A program made the position numbers and the translations under genes. Positions 1 to 11,252 of a stretch of 64,000 nucleotides of DNA are shown piece by piece. The notes beneath the pieces were generated by a model, which worked only from the letters and a program-made list of their open reading frames with translations, was not told where the DNA came from and did not search any database. The stretch is from Paenibacillus sp. FSL H7-0326 (GTDB lineage: Bacteria > Bacillota > Bacilli > Paenibacillales > Paenibacillaceae), in assembly GCF_001955535.1 (NCBI RefSeq), contig NZ_MPVN01000001.1, positions 1,116,001 to 1,180,000 of the forward strand. Reading direction: 5' to 3'. How positions within the stretch are numbered: position 1 is the first letter of the stretch; each line of letters begins with the position of its first letter.

Positions 1-767
1 ACACGTGCATTTTTCTTAGCGATAATCTCAACAACCGCACTATGCAGAGAGTTTGTGCTGTAAATTGGAGCCGTACATCCTTCTACGTAGTGTACAAAGC
101 TGTCTTCGTCAGCAATAATCAGGGTACGCTCAAATTGACCCATATTCTCAGAGTTAATCCGGAAGTAAGCCTGCAGTGGAATTTCACACTTCACGCCTTT
201 TGGCACGTAGATGAAGCTTCCGCCTGACCATACAGCACTGTTCAGAGCAGCAAACTTGTTATCTGCCGGAGGAATCACGGTTGCGAAGTACTCCTTGAGA
301 ATCTCTGGATGCTCCTTCAGCGCTGTATCAGTATCCATGAAGATAACGCCTTGATCCTCAAGATCCTTCTGCATGTTGTGGTATACAACCTCAGATTCAT
401 ATTGAGCAGATACCCCTGCCAGGAACTTTTGCTCTGCTTCTGGAATACCCAGTTTGTCGAAGGTTTCCTTGATTTCTGCAGGAACCTCTTCCCATGTCTT
501 TCCCTGCTTCTCCGAAGGTCTTACGTAGTACTGAATATCATTAAAATCAAGCCCGTCGAGATCGCCGCCCCAACGAGGCATAGGCATCTTCTCAAACTGT
601 TTCAAGGATTTCAGACGGAATTCGAGCATCCATTCAGGCTCTTCCTTAATACGGGAGATTTCTCTTACAACCTCTTCCGTCAGACCTTTACCTGTTTGGA
701 AAATGGACTTATGCTCATCCCGGAAACCATATTTATACTCTTCCATTTCTGGCGCTTTTTTTGCCAT
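1..767 (-). CDS. sufB: SufB, Fe-S cluster scaffold (partial; C-terminus beyond window)
   Basis: Only the first ~255 codons are present; the gene runs off the left edge. The protein starts [20 protein letters not shown] and continues with the W-x-x-E-F-R region typical of SufB. An AGGTAG-like ribosome site precedes the ATG at 765-767. SufB forms the SufBC2D scaffold that assembles Fe-S clusters, with sulfur delivered by SufS-SufU. It is the last gene of the minus-strand run sufC-sufD-sufS-sufU-sufB and lies 20 bp after sufU. The identification rests on the family-typical N-terminus and operon position; the C-terminal core with the catalytic residues is not visible. Confidence 0.95.
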   Translation of the reverse strand, partial: MAKKAPEMEEYKYGFRDEHKSIFQTGKGLTEEVVREISRIKEEPEWMLEFRLKSLKQFEKMPMPRWGGDLDGLDFNDIQYYVRPSEKQGKTWEEVPAEIKETFDKLGIPEAEQKFLAGVSAQYESEVVYHNMQKDLEDQGVIFMDTDTALKEHPEILKEYFATVIPPADNKFAALNSAVWSGGSFIYVPKGVKCEIPLQAYFRINSENMGQFERTLIIADEDSFVHYVEGCTAPIYSTNSLHSAVVEIIAKKNAR

Positions 768-787
768 GTGGGTCTACCTCCCTATCG

Positions 788-3730
<2,943 letters not shown>

Positions 3731-3756
3731 TTAAGATATCCTCCTCCGCTTATTCT

Positions 3757-4539
3757 TTACGCTTCTTGGCCAACAGTTTCGTCTTCAATTCCCAGTTCTG
3801 CCTTAATCCAGTCGTAACCTTCTGCTTCAAGACGTTCTGCAAGCTCAGGACCACCGGATTTAACGATGCGTCCTTGCATCATAACGTGTACATAGTCTGG
3901 CTTGATGTAGTTCAGCAAACGTTGGTAGTGAGTGATAATCAAGAAGCCACGATCCTCACTCTTCATTGCATTGACACCTTCTGCAACGATACGAAGAGCA
4001 TCGATATCAAGACCGGAGTCAATTTCATCCAAAATAACGAGCTTCGGATCAAGCATCATCATTTGAAGAATCTCATTACGCTTCTTCTCACCACCGGAGA
4101 AGCCTTCATTAAGGTAACGATGTGCAAACTCAGGGTTCATCTCAAGATCTTTCATCTTACCTTCCATTTGGCGGATGAACTTGATCAGAGAAATCTCGTT
4201 GCCTTCCTCACGGCGTGCATTGATTGCACTGCGCAGGAAGTCGGAATTTGTTACACCTGCAATCTCACTTGGATATTGCATCGCAAGGAACATCCCTGCA
4301 CGAGCACGCTCATCCACTTCCATTTCCAGAACGTCTTCACCGTTCAGTGTAACAGAGCCGCCAGTTACTTCATACTTAGGGTGACCCATCAGTGCTGAAG
4401 CAAGCGTACTCTTACCCGTACCATTCGGTCCCATGATGGCATGAATTTCTCCACCATTCATATTGAGGTTAATGCCCTTCAAAATTTCTTTTCCTTCTAT
4501 TTCTGCTTTAAGTCCTTCAATGACGAAATTTGTAGCCAT
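3757..4539 (-). CDS. sufC: SufC, Fe-S assembly ATPase
   Basis: A 260-aa ABC-type soluble ATPase that drives conformational change in SufBC2D. Walker A is GPNGTGKST (residues 37-45), the signature is FSGGEKKRNE, and Walker B is LVILDEIDSGLD. The start at the ATG of MATNFVIEGLK is preferred over an upstream in-frame ATG at 4575 because a strong GGAGG lies 10 nt before it and homologous SufC proteins begin here. It is the first gene of the suf operon; the candidate promoter lies at 4642-4669. Confidence 0.96.
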   Translation of the reverse strand: MATNFVIEGLKAEIEGKEILKGINLNMNGGEIHAIMGPNGTGKSTLASALMGHPKYEVTGGSVTLNGEDVLEMEVDERARAGMFLAMQYPSEIAGVTNSDFLRSAINARREEGNEISLIKFIRQMEGKMKDLEMNPEFAHRYLNEGFSGGEKKRNEILQMMMLDPKLVILDEIDSGLDIDALRIVAEGVNAMKSEDRGFLIITHYQRLLNYIKPDYVHVMMQGRIVKSGGPELAERLEAEGYDWIKAELGIEDETVGQEA

Positions 4540-4641
4540 ATGTGCCTTTACCTCCAATAGAAATGAATTTCCCACTTGAAATCATGAAGTATATTTAATA
4601 GGGTATCCCCTTGATTTCCAGCTTCACTCGATAAGTGTCAC

Positions 4642-4679
4642 TTTATAATAATTCTAAACTGATTCTCAATGATTCTCAA
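4642..4679 (-). promoter_or_regulatory. Candidate suf promoter with tandem direct repeat
   Basis: On the minus strand TTGAGA (4664-4669) is followed after 16 bp by TATAAA (4642-4647), about 105 bp upstream of sufC. The -35 hexamer lies inside one copy of a perfect 10-bp direct repeat: TTGAGAATCA occurs twice back to back (4660-4669 and 4670-4679). The repeat could be a regulator site; it only weakly resembles a Fur-type 7-1-7 box. This is prediction from sequence only. Confidence 0.45.
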
Positions 4680-4818
4680 GTCATTTATGTGGGAAAGTTT
4701 ACAGACGCCGTAAACAAAATACCCTTGTCCACACAAACTACATAGACACAGCTTCCCGAGGTGCTTCTTAAGTGGTCCAATATTTATGCATTCTATAATA
4801 AATAAGGAGGCAAATCAA

Positions 4819-4878
4819 ATGATCTTTCCCCCATTCACTAAGAAATTATCGGACCTTTATTGTTCCTTCATACAATGA
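4819..4878 (+). CDS. Possible 19-aa small ORF
   Basis: A short ORF beginning MIFPPFTKKLSDLYC, with a consensus AAGGAGG (4804-4810) ideally spaced before its ATG, ending right at a rho-independent hairpin (4881-4905). A TATAAT-like hexamer at 4794-4799 is too close to the Shine-Dalgarno to be its own -10 unless the transcript starts at the SD itself. No family is recognisable. It could equally be chance; the good SD and terminator placement are the only support. Confidence 0.25.
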   Translation: MIFPPFTKKLSDLYCSFIQ

Positions 4879-4880
4879 AA

Positions 4881-4905
4881 AAGTCTGGTCTTATCGACCA
4901 GACTT
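4881..4905. terminator. Rho-independent terminator of dps
   Basis: Perfect 10-bp stem AAGTCTGGTC/GACCAGACTT with a 5-nt loop; on the minus strand it is followed by a run of five T. It sits 22 bp after the dps stop codon and is also positioned to end the small plus-strand ORF. Confidence 0.85.
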
Positions 4906-4927
4906 TAGAATTGTGAAGTTATCTATT

Positions 4928-5392
4928 TTATGCCAGGTAAGAACGCAGCATCCAGATATGTTTCTCCAGATCTGCCTGGAAGCCGGTAAGCATGTCTGCT
5001 GTCGGGCCATCGCCTGCTTCCTCCGCAGCTTCAATACCTTCTGCATATTCTTCGGACAGTGTTGCGAAATCCTCAATCAGATTTTGAACCATGGTCTTCG
5101 GATCTTCACCGCCGGATGCCTCTTGAATAGAAGCCAGATCCAGATATTCCTTCATCGTTGCTGCCGGACTTCCTTTAATAGTAAGAAGTCGTTCAGCCAC
5201 TTCGTCCATTTGAAGAGTAACTGCATTGTACAGCTCTTCAAATTTAGTATGAAGCGTAAAGAAATTCGAGCCCTTAACATACCAGTGGTAATTATGAAGC
5301 TTAACGTACAATACATTAAGATTCGCTACCTCACGATTCAGCAGCTGTTCAATCGTTGTTTTGTTTTCAGTTTTATTTGTTGATTTAGCCAT
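4928..5392 (-). CDS. dps: Dps/ferritin-like DNA-protecting protein
   Basis: A 154-aa Dps-family ferritin homologue. Such proteins form dodecamers that oxidise and store Fe2+ using H2O2 and protect DNA. The four-helix core is recognisable; the intersubunit ferroxidase residues are His in LHNYHW and Asp/Glu in MDEVAERLL. The start is placed at MAKSTNKTENK, with AAGGATGGG about 9 nt upstream; an upstream in-frame ATG at 5443 lacks this support. A sigma-B-like promoter is visible at 5454-5479. The gene is monocistronic with its own terminator. Confidence 0.93.
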   Translation of the reverse strand: MAKSTNKTENKTTIEQLLNREVANLNVLYVKLHNYHWYVKGSNFFTLHTKFEELYNAVTLQMDEVAERLLTIKGSPAATMKEYLDLASIQEASGGEDPKTMVQNLIEDFATLSEEYAEGIEAAEEAGDGPTADMLTGFQADLEKHIWMLRSYLA

Positions 5393-5453
5393 AATGATCC
5401 CATCCTTTAACGTATATTTATGATCACATTTATCTTTCGCCACTAGTTCTAAG

Positions 5454-5479
5454 TTACCCTTGTACGATTTTAATGAAAC
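5454..5479 (-). promoter_or_regulatory. Candidate sigma-B-type promoter of dps
   Basis: On the minus strand GTTTCA (5474-5479), a 14-bp spacer and GGGTAA (5454-5459) match the sigma-B consensus GTTT-N12-15-GGGWAW. It lies ~60 bp upstream of the dps start. Dps is a known sigma-B-regulon member in B. subtilis; whether this organism has sigma-B is not shown in the window. Confidence 0.5.
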
Positions 5480-5643
5480 AAGTTAAATGCTTTATCTACT
5501 GAAGCAAACTCCGACAAAAATATCATGATCCAGCAGACTTTCCATTATGCAAAATTACGAAATGAAATCTTTGGCGATTCACGATTGTATTCATTTTAGT
5601 GAATTCATTGATTTTTTTGGGGAAAGCTATGTAATAAATTCAA

Positions 5644-5730
5644 TAAAAAAAGCAGTCTCCTATAAAGAGATACGACTCAGAAATGAAGAATATCATCATT
5701 AGCTTCGCATCGTCCAAATAGAGGACTGCT
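5644..5730 (-). terminator. Long-stem terminator after the YunC-family gene
   Basis: A 13-bp stem (5651-5663 with 5718-5730; one C-A mismatch and one G-U pair) encloses ~54 nt and, on the minus strand, is followed by seven T. It lies 49 bp beyond the stop of the gene at 5779. The large apical part may fold further (GAAG/CTTC arms around 5684-5705). Region 5393-5778 otherwise holds only the dps promoter. Confidence 0.6.
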
Positions 5731-5778
5731 ATTTATATTAGTTCACATAATACTCATCAGCTTACTTTTTCTTTCCGA

Positions 5779-6081
5779 TCACAGCATTCTTTGCAGCGCT
5801 TCTACCCCGCTCATTCCAGGAACTATGCCTAATTTTTCAGCTTCAATTGTTACAGATTCCATCGGTGCAGCAAGCAGTTCAGCAATGGTCTTCACGCCAA
5901 CTGCCCGGGCTGCGATAATGTTACGGGCCGCCAAACGCTCGTTCAGCAGGCTCACATCAAGTGCTCCGCACATAATGTATCCTTTGGAAGTCGAGACTGT
6001 AATCAGTGTTGTCTTGGGCAGCTTTACTTCAACTGCAACAAGGGTATGGTCTCCAACTTGAACAGGCTCCAACGTCACCAT
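5779..6081 (-). CDS. YunC-family (DUF1805) protein
   Basis: A 100-aa protein matching the DUF1805/YunC family by its compact alpha/beta fold pattern and the block TSKGYIMCGALDVSLLNERL near the middle. The family is widespread in Bacillales but has no established biochemical role. AAGGGGGG precedes the ATG by 8-9 nt. The gene stands alone, with a long-stem terminator downstream. Function is not inferred. Confidence 0.8.
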   Translation of the reverse strand: MVTLEPVQVGDHTLVAVEVKLPKTTLITVSTSKGYIMCGALDVSLLNERLAARNIIAARAVGVKTIAELLAAPMESVTIEAEKLGIVPGMSGVEALQRML

Positions 6082-6344
6082 TAGTGTAACCCCCCTTCTC
6101 TTAACGCGTCTCGACAGTTTATTCTTGGGTCTTCTATATGGTGTGGACAGGAGCGGATAGTGTTAATGCCAAAAGAACCATGTCTTAAAACCTAGCATTT
6201 CGCTATTATTCTCATAAAAAAATCCTGGATTTTCGCATAAATATGCGTCTATGGTAGTATTCACGATTGCGTTTTAATGATATAGTTAGAGAATCAATGT
6301 ACATAATTATTCCATTATAAGAGCAGTGCGAGGTAAATATTATT

Positions 6345-6836
6345 ATGAAAAACACGACGTCAGCAGGCACGAGTAACGAGACCGAATTTCTTTTTAACGT
6401 TGACATTATGATTCACAGCAAGTCAGATGCCCTTGCACTGCAATCCCTTCTCGAAATTTTTAATGCACAAGATCAAATTGCAGATTTCAGAATTCAGTCC
6501 GGTTTGAAGCTGGGAGCAAGAATTGAGCAAGCTTTGAAACAAACGGCTGTATCCGATCTAAACATGAAACCGATTCATAAATCTTCTCTTATCCCTTCAT
6601 CCGAGACGATGAAGAGAGAAGAAGTGGACCGTTGTCCTTCAGAGAAATGGCTTATGACCGCAATGAAGGAAGGAAGACTGATCAGGCTCGATATTCGTGA
6701 GAAGAATGGCAAAGGTAAGAGCATTCCGTGCCGTGTTCTCAATTTCGATGCGTTATCCAAGCTGGTCAGCATTTATCATGTGGATGAGAAGCAGGTGTAC
6801 TCCATCCATACGTCCGAGATCGAGAAGTATATCTAG
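6345..6836 (+). CDS. Conserved hypothetical protein
   Basis: A 163-aa soluble protein, not recognised as a named family. GAGGTAA sits 7 nt before the ATG. The N-terminal half has a predicted helical segment (DIMIHSKSDALALQSLLEIF). The C-terminal ~60 residues (EGRLIRLDIREKNGKG..RVLNFDALSKLVSIYHVDEK) look like a small beta-barrel, with a compact domain made of alternating strands. No signal peptide or membrane span. It is followed by a bidirectional terminator shared with the convergent gene. Codon use looks like its neighbours. Coding is likely; function unknown. Confidence 0.7.
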   Translation: MKNTTSAGTSNETEFLFNVDIMIHSKSDALALQSLLEIFNAQDQIADFRIQSGLKLGARIEQALKQTAVSDLNMKPIHKSSLIPSSETMKREEVDRCPSEKWLMTAMKEGRLIRLDIREKNGKGKSIPCRVLNFDALSKLVSIYHVDEKQVYSIHTSEIEKYI

Positions 6837-6845
6837 GAATAAGCA

Positions 6846-6883
6846 AGAACGGCCAATCTCATCTAGTGAGAATGACCGTTCCT
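6846..6883. terminator. Bidirectional terminator
   Basis: A hairpin with arms AGAACGGCCA-TCTC and GAGA-TGACCGTTCCT between convergent genes ending at 6836 and 6890, followed by T-rich sequence on the plus strand. Confidence 0.75.
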
Positions 6884-6889
6884 TACTTT

Positions 6890-7261
6890 TTATTTTTTTA
6901 ATACGGACACGACAACAAGAATCCAGCCTGTAATGAAGCAAATTCCCCCTAATGGTGTAATTGCCCCAAAAATACCGATTCCCGTTATGCTCAGCACATA
7001 TAAGCTTCCTGAGAACAGTATAATGCCGATAAACATCAGTCTTGCCGCCCATTCTAATGCCTTCTTGGGACCGAAGCTGTTGGCAATAAGTGCAATAATC
7101 AAAATTCCAAGCGCATGCATCATATGATACTGTACGCCGGTTTCATACGTGGTAAGCCGCTCTTCACCAATAATCGGTTCAATAATATGTGCACCAAAGG
7201 CGCCAATCAGGACAGATAGCATCGCTAGAATCGAACCTATGGCAATCCATTTTTTCGCCAC
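6890..7261 (-). CDS. DUF423 (YwdK/YgdD) membrane protein
   Basis: A 123-aa integral membrane protein with four predicted hydrophobic helices (about residues 5-25, 45-65, 70-90 and 95-118). It carries the family hallmarks GAFGAH near the N-terminus, the YHMMHALG segment and the C-terminal TPLGG motif. DUF423 proteins are widely distributed and uncharacterised. The start at MAKKWIAIG is preceded by GGAGTGAG. No operon partner. Confidence 0.85.
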   Translation of the reverse strand: MAKKWIAIGSILAMLSVLIGAFGAHIIEPIIGEERLTTYETGVQYHMMHALGILIIALIANSFGPKKALEWAARLMFIGIILFSGSLYVLSITGIGIFGAITPLGGICFITGWILVVVSVLKK

Positions 7262-7434
7262 TTGATATGCTCACTCCTCAATGAAATGTATTCTAAATTA
7301 TCTTAACCTAATATGCGCGCCATTTACTAGTGAACATCCCTTTAACATTGTGACAAAACAGATAGAGAGATACAGCTTGCATTTTAATTTGAATTATGGA
7401 AAAGTTAACTGTAAATCTATAAAGGAGCGACTAC

Positions 7435-7848
7435 ATGGATAATAACCAAGTACCAAATAACGACCAACTTCAAGAAGTAAACAATCCCTACGGCACTTTC
7501 CAGCCACCTCCTGCCAAGATCAAACATTCAGGTCCTGGTATTGCATCTCTAATCGTTGGCATACTCTCCCTGGTCCTTTACATCGCTGTTCTCGCCCTAT
7601 CACCATCTGCCGCAGCTGAAATACTTGAAAATCCCGATCCTGAGGCGATGCTGAACAACTTCTATGTGATTGTTATCGGACTTTTGATTCTTGCCAGCCT
7701 TGGACTGAATATCATTGGTGTTATCCTCTCCATTATCGGATTGGCGTTAAAGAATCGAAAAAAAGCATTCCCACTGGTTGGCCTTATTCTAAATGGTCTG
7801 ATCCTGCTAATCGTCATCGGCTTTTTCAGCATGACCGTTATGGTTTAG
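7435..7848 (+). CDS. DUF4190-like small membrane protein
   Basis: A 137-aa protein with a polar, proline-rich N-terminus (NPYGTFQPPPAKI) followed by three hydrophobic segments (about residues 38-58, 78-105 and 115-135). This is the layout of DUF4190-type proteins in Firmicutes. AAAGGAG lies 8 nt before the ATG. The first and last hydrophobic segments contain the repeated G-x-x-L-G-I/L-I-L-S pattern of that family. Role unknown; assignment is by architecture, so moderately sure. Confidence 0.7.
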   Translation: MDNNQVPNNDQLQEVNNPYGTFQPPPAKIKHSGPGIASLIVGILSLVLYIAVLALSPSAAAEILENPDPEAMLNNFYVIVIGLLILASLGLNIIGVILSIIGLALKNRKKAFPLVGLILNGLILLIVIGFFSMTVMV

Positions 7849-7968
7849 AATAAATTCTCTTCTTCTCTTCGTGACTAACCTTTTTGCTGCCTTTTTTGCT
7901 ACACACGCCAAATATGCATTATAATGTTTGATGTGAAGAAGAAACTAACTTGTATAAAGGGGATTGAG

Positions 7969-8820
7969 ATGTCGCGAATTAAAATTTTTGCGGACAGTAC
8001 TAGTGATTTGCCAAAAGAATGGATCCATCAGTATGACATTGGCATTGTCCCTCTCTATGCCGTATTCGGAGACGAGTCATTGAAGGATGGAGTGGATATC
8101 GTTCCAGAAGAGCTGTACCAGCGTGTCAAAACAGAAGGACGGCTACCGAAGACAGCAGCTCCATCACCGGCCGATTTTATGGCCTGTTTTGGCCCATACA
8201 TAGATGAAGGCTACGATATACTATTTATCAGCCTCTCTTCAGAGCTGTCGTCCACCTATCAAAATGCACTGCTAGCCGCTTCCGAATATCCAGATGGCAG
8301 AGTTACCGTATTTGACTCCCTAAATTTATCAACAGGAATCGGTCTTCAGGTGATCAAGGCTGTACGCGCAGTGGAGGAAGGGCTTACCGTTCCGGAAATT
8401 GTTCACCGTCTTACCCAGATCAGACCACAGGTCGATACTGAATTTGTTATTGATACACTAGATTATCTATATATGGGCGGCCGCTGCTCGGGAATGCAAA
8501 ATTTGATCGGCAGTCTGCTCAAGATCAGACCGGTCATCAAAGTAACAGATGGAAAAATGACACCTGCATACAAGGTCAGAGGCAAACGGGAAAAAGCGAT
8601 GGATCAGATGCTGTCAAATGCACTGAGCAAAACAAATGAAATGGACAAAGATATTATCATCGTTGTTCACTCCATGTGTGAGGATGATGCGCTTTATCTG
8701 CAAAGGGTATTGCAGGAAAAGACAAATGCAAAAGAGGTTGTGCTGGCTACCGCAGGTTGTGTTATTTCCAGTCATTGTGGACCTAAAACCATTGGTATCA
8801 TTTACACTAAATCATATTAA
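7969..8820 (+). CDS. DegV family fatty-acid-binding protein
   Basis: A 283-aa DegV protein, beginning MSRIKIFADSTSDLPKEW. DegV (FakB-type) proteins bind a fatty acid and can present it to the FakA kinase. The N-terminal DSTSDL and mid-protein SSELSSTYQNA motifs and the GGRCSG block near residue 165 are diagnostic. The start is chosen at 7969 because AAAGGGG lies 6 nt before it; an upstream in-frame ATG at 7924 has no ribosome site. No fakA is adjacent, so the physiological partner is not visible. Confidence 0.9.
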   Translation: MSRIKIFADSTSDLPKEWIHQYDIGIVPLYAVFGDESLKDGVDIVPEELYQRVKTEGRLPKTAAPSPADFMACFGPYIDEGYDILFISLSSELSSTYQNALLAASEYPDGRVTVFDSLNLSTGIGLQVIKAVRAVEEGLTVPEIVHRLTQIRPQVDTEFVIDTLDYLYMGGRCSGMQNLIGSLLKIRPVIKVTDGKMTPAYKVRGKREKAMDQMLSNALSKTNEMDKDIIIVVHSMCEDDALYLQRVLQEKTNAKEVVLATAGCVISSHCGPKTIGIIYTKSY

Positions 8821-8825
8821 GAGAA

Positions 8826-8866
8826 AAAAGAAGACCCTGCATTATATTGCAAGGTCTTCTTTTCTT
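8826..8866. terminator. Bidirectional terminator
   Basis: Arms AAGAAGACC-TGC and GCA-GGTCTTCTT with flanking A and T tracts on both sides, between the convergent degV-type gene and the GH105 gene. Confidence 0.85.
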
Positions 8867-8871
8867 ATATT

Positions 8872-10008
8872 TTATACGGTTATTTCGGTTATTTCGGTCA
8901 TTTGTGCCTCGAGCTCGAGACATGCCATCACAAAAGGAGCTAATCCCTTCGGATCATCCGTACGCAGCGGTTCTCCAATATAGTATTCGAATGATCCATC
9001 TCTATACGGCTGACCACCGAGACCAGCTACCTTGCATATGCCTTCCAATGCGTAGGAGCCATCCTCACGCACTTTAACAAACTGGCTGACGATGCCGTCA
9101 TGTCCCCTGCGAGCAGCTTCCAGTGCATGACTGCCCAAGTAACCGAGACGCGCCCCTTTTGCGAGTGCACATACAAACATTGAAGATGCAGACGCCTCCA
9201 AGTAGTTGCCTTCTTGCTCAGGCAGATTCAGCACTTGATACCATAAGCCAGTTGCCTTATCCTGCACCTTCATAATCGCCTCACACACCCGATAGAAGAT
9301 TCCGATAACCTGGCCGCGTTTAGGATGATCCAAGGGCAATGTATCAAGCACATCGGTGATCGCCATTACATACCAGCCGAGAGCTCTTCCCCAAAAGTGC
9401 GGAGAGCAGCCTGTGACCGGATCGGCCCAAGCCTGTTCCCTGCTCTCATCATAAGCATGATATAGTAGTCCTGTTTCTGGGTCACGTGATACTTTTTCCA
9501 TCAACAAAATTTCATGCACAGCCTCGTCAAACCATTCATTTGCACCCATTATATCTGCATAAGCTGTCATCAACGGACAGGCCATATAAACGCCATCCAG
9601 CCACATTTGAAAAGGATAGATCTTCTTATGCCATAGTCCCCCTTCAGCCGTACGTGGATGGCTTCTAAGCTGTGTCATCAACTGCTCAATCGCGATTCGG
9701 TATTTCTCCTCACCTGTTTCTTCATACAGTGTAAACAACGTCTTTCCTTGATTCAGTTGATCGACATTGTATTCATTTAATCGATATGTATGAATATGGC
9801 CATCATCCTGAATAAATAGATCCATGTTCGTTTTCAGGTAATCAAAATATATAGGATCGTTCGTCGCCCGCCATACTCGTTCAACCGCTGTCATCATGCA
9901 GCCATTCTCATAATTCCAATGTAGTCTTGAATGAAAATCTCCCCATGGCAATTGCTTGTTACGCTTCATGAATGAATCCAATATCCGAGTAGACCAAATG
10001 ATATCCAA
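8872..10008 (-). CDS. Glycoside hydrolase family 88/105 (YteR-like unsaturated glucuronyl hydrolase)
   Basis: A 378-aa cytoplasmic (alpha/alpha)6-barrel hydrolase resembling B. subtilis YteR. These enzymes hydrate the double bond of unsaturated galacturonyl-rhamnose disaccharides released by pectin lyases. The catalytic Asp lies in PFQMWLDGVYMA, matching Asp143 of YteR. The start is a TTG at 10006-10008 with GGGAGGG about 8 nt upstream; the first ATG is 13 codons in and would cut the first helix. The C-terminus is a short repeat (TEITEITV) encoded by tandem 9-bp units. No transporter or pectin lyase lies alongside. Confidence 0.88.
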   Translation of the reverse strand: MDIIWSTRILDSFMKRNKQLPWGDFHSRLHWNYENGCMMTAVERVWRATNDPIYFDYLKTNMDLFIQDDGHIHTYRLNEYNVDQLNQGKTLFTLYEETGEEKYRIAIEQLMTQLRSHPRTAEGGLWHKKIYPFQMWLDGVYMACPLMTAYADIMGANEWFDEAVHEILLMEKVSRDPETGLLYHAYDESREQAWADPVTGCSPHFWGRALGWYVMAITDVLDTLPLDHPKRGQVIGIFYRVCEAIMKVQDKATGLWYQVLNLPEQEGNYLEASASSMFVCALAKGARLGYLGSHALEAARRGHDGIVSQFVKVREDGSYALEGICKVAGLGGQPYRDGSFEYYIGEPLRTDDPKGLAPFVMACLELEAQMTEITEITV

Positions 10009-10156
10009 ACGGTTTCCCTCCCATGATTGTTATTCATGATTCATTTTCGAATGCATGTGTTCAAGGATCAACCCCACTTTTTAACTATATAATGGAAATA
10101 AAGCGTATACAAGGTTAAAAGCACAAAAATACGAGCTTTGGCTTAAAATGCATAAA

Positions 10157-10189
10157 AAACCGCTGGCAGCGTATATACTGATCAGCGGT
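10157..10189 (-). terminator. Terminator of pdaA
   Basis: An 8-bp stem AACCGCTG/CAGCGGTT, followed on the minus strand by six T. It lies 64 bp after the pdaA stop; the rest of 10009-10252 holds no recognisable element. Confidence 0.75.
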
Positions 10190-10252
10190 TCATTATATCA
10201 TGCATATATATAGGTTGAGAGTGTAAACTTGCATCAAATTTGCAGATTAATT

Positions 10253-11029
10253 TCAGTAGGTCTTGGTCTTTAATTCATCCAAGCCTTTGAAGGTGTAGCC
10301 CTGAGCTCTCGCAGCATCTATGATGGAGCCAAGTGCCTCTGTATTGTCCTTTGATACGGAGTGCAGCAGAATTACAGCACCTGGATGCAGCTGCTTCATG
10401 ACTTGATCATAGGCATACTGCGAGCCTTTCTGTACGTTTGTATCCCAATCCTTATATGCGATGGACCAGAATACATCGGTGTATCCGAGACCACGGCTTA
10501 CTTCGAGTGTCCGATCACTAAAGATTCCCCGAGGTGGACGGAGATAAGGATACTCTTTGCCTGTCAGCCTCTTGGTCTCTTCCTTGACTTGGTCCAGCTC
10601 TAATTTTATTTTTTCATTCGAAGTTATCGTGAGATCAGGATGGCTCCAGGAATGGTTTCCAACAATATGACCTTCTTGACTCATCCGGCGTACAAGGTCC
10701 GGCTTGTCCTTCAGATAATGCCCTGTTACAAAAAAAGCGGCAGGCACCTTCTTTTCTTTCAATACATCCAGGATGGCAGGTGTATAGCCATTCTCATACC
10801 CGTTATCGAAGGTCAGATACAATTCCTTTTGCTTCGTATCTCCCATAAAAATAGCACCATGCTTCTCCAGAATATGTTTAAAGCCTTCCTCGTTAATGGA
10901 GGCGGATTGTCCGTCCTTGCTCTTCTTAAAGCCAAAATGAAATGCGTCCTTCACGGAGGAAGCATGGACCATCTGTGTCCCCGAAACGAGGATTGCAATT
11001 ATCGTGCCCAGGATGAGCATCTTCTTCAT
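10253..11029 (-). CDS. pdaA: PdaA-like polysaccharide (delta-lactam) deacetylase
   Basis: A 258-aa exported NodB-fold deacetylase. PdaA de-N-acetylates muramic acid during spore-cortex synthesis, allowing muramic-delta-lactam formation. Residues 1-23 form a signal peptide (cut near VHA-SS). The metal-binding motifs are Asp75 in TFDNGYENG, the PdaA-type variant of TFDDG, and His126/His130 in HSWSHPD. LRPPRG and the terminal LLHS motif are also present. GGAG sits 10 nt before the ATG. A monocistronic gene divergent from cysC. Confidence 0.92.
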   Translation of the reverse strand: MKKMLILGTIIAILVSGTQMVHASSVKDAFHFGFKKSKDGQSASINEEGFKHILEKHGAIFMGDTKQKELYLTFDNGYENGYTPAILDVLKEKKVPAAFFVTGHYLKDKPDLVRRMSQEGHIVGNHSWSHPDLTITSNEKIKLELDQVKEETKRLTGKEYPYLRPPRGIFSDRTLEVSRGLGYTDVFWSIAYKDWDTNVQKGSQYAYDQVMKQLHPGAVILLHSVSKDNTEALGSIIDAARAQGYTFKGLDELKTKTY

Positions 11030-11168
11030 TTGTGATCTGCTCCTTTTCTCAAATAGATTTCTAGCCCATGTTCACTTGAGCGATGTCGTTCGAACACAGC
11101 AGGCAACCTACATTGCTAACTGTCACTTTACGTAATATAAGCAGATATTTATATTTTTATGTAGTATT

Positions 11169-11195
11169 TTGCTAATTACTTTCATCCGTTATAAT
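11169..11195 (+). promoter_or_regulatory. Candidate cysC promoter
   Basis: TATAAT at 11190-11195 with a TTGCTA hexamer at 11169-11174 (15-bp spacing). Transcription would start near 11202, downstream of the longest possible reading frame, which supports the TTG start of cysC at 11253. Confidence 0.55.
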
Positions 11196-11252
11196 CTAAT
11201 TGTAGGTTACGAAACTGTACTAAAATACATATTTTCTAAGGAGAGAAGGGGC

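Noticed and set aside
5651..5730. Inverted repeat considered as an IS or MITE remnant
   Set aside because: No target-site duplication; the T7 after the stem on the minus strand and its place after a gene fit a terminator better.
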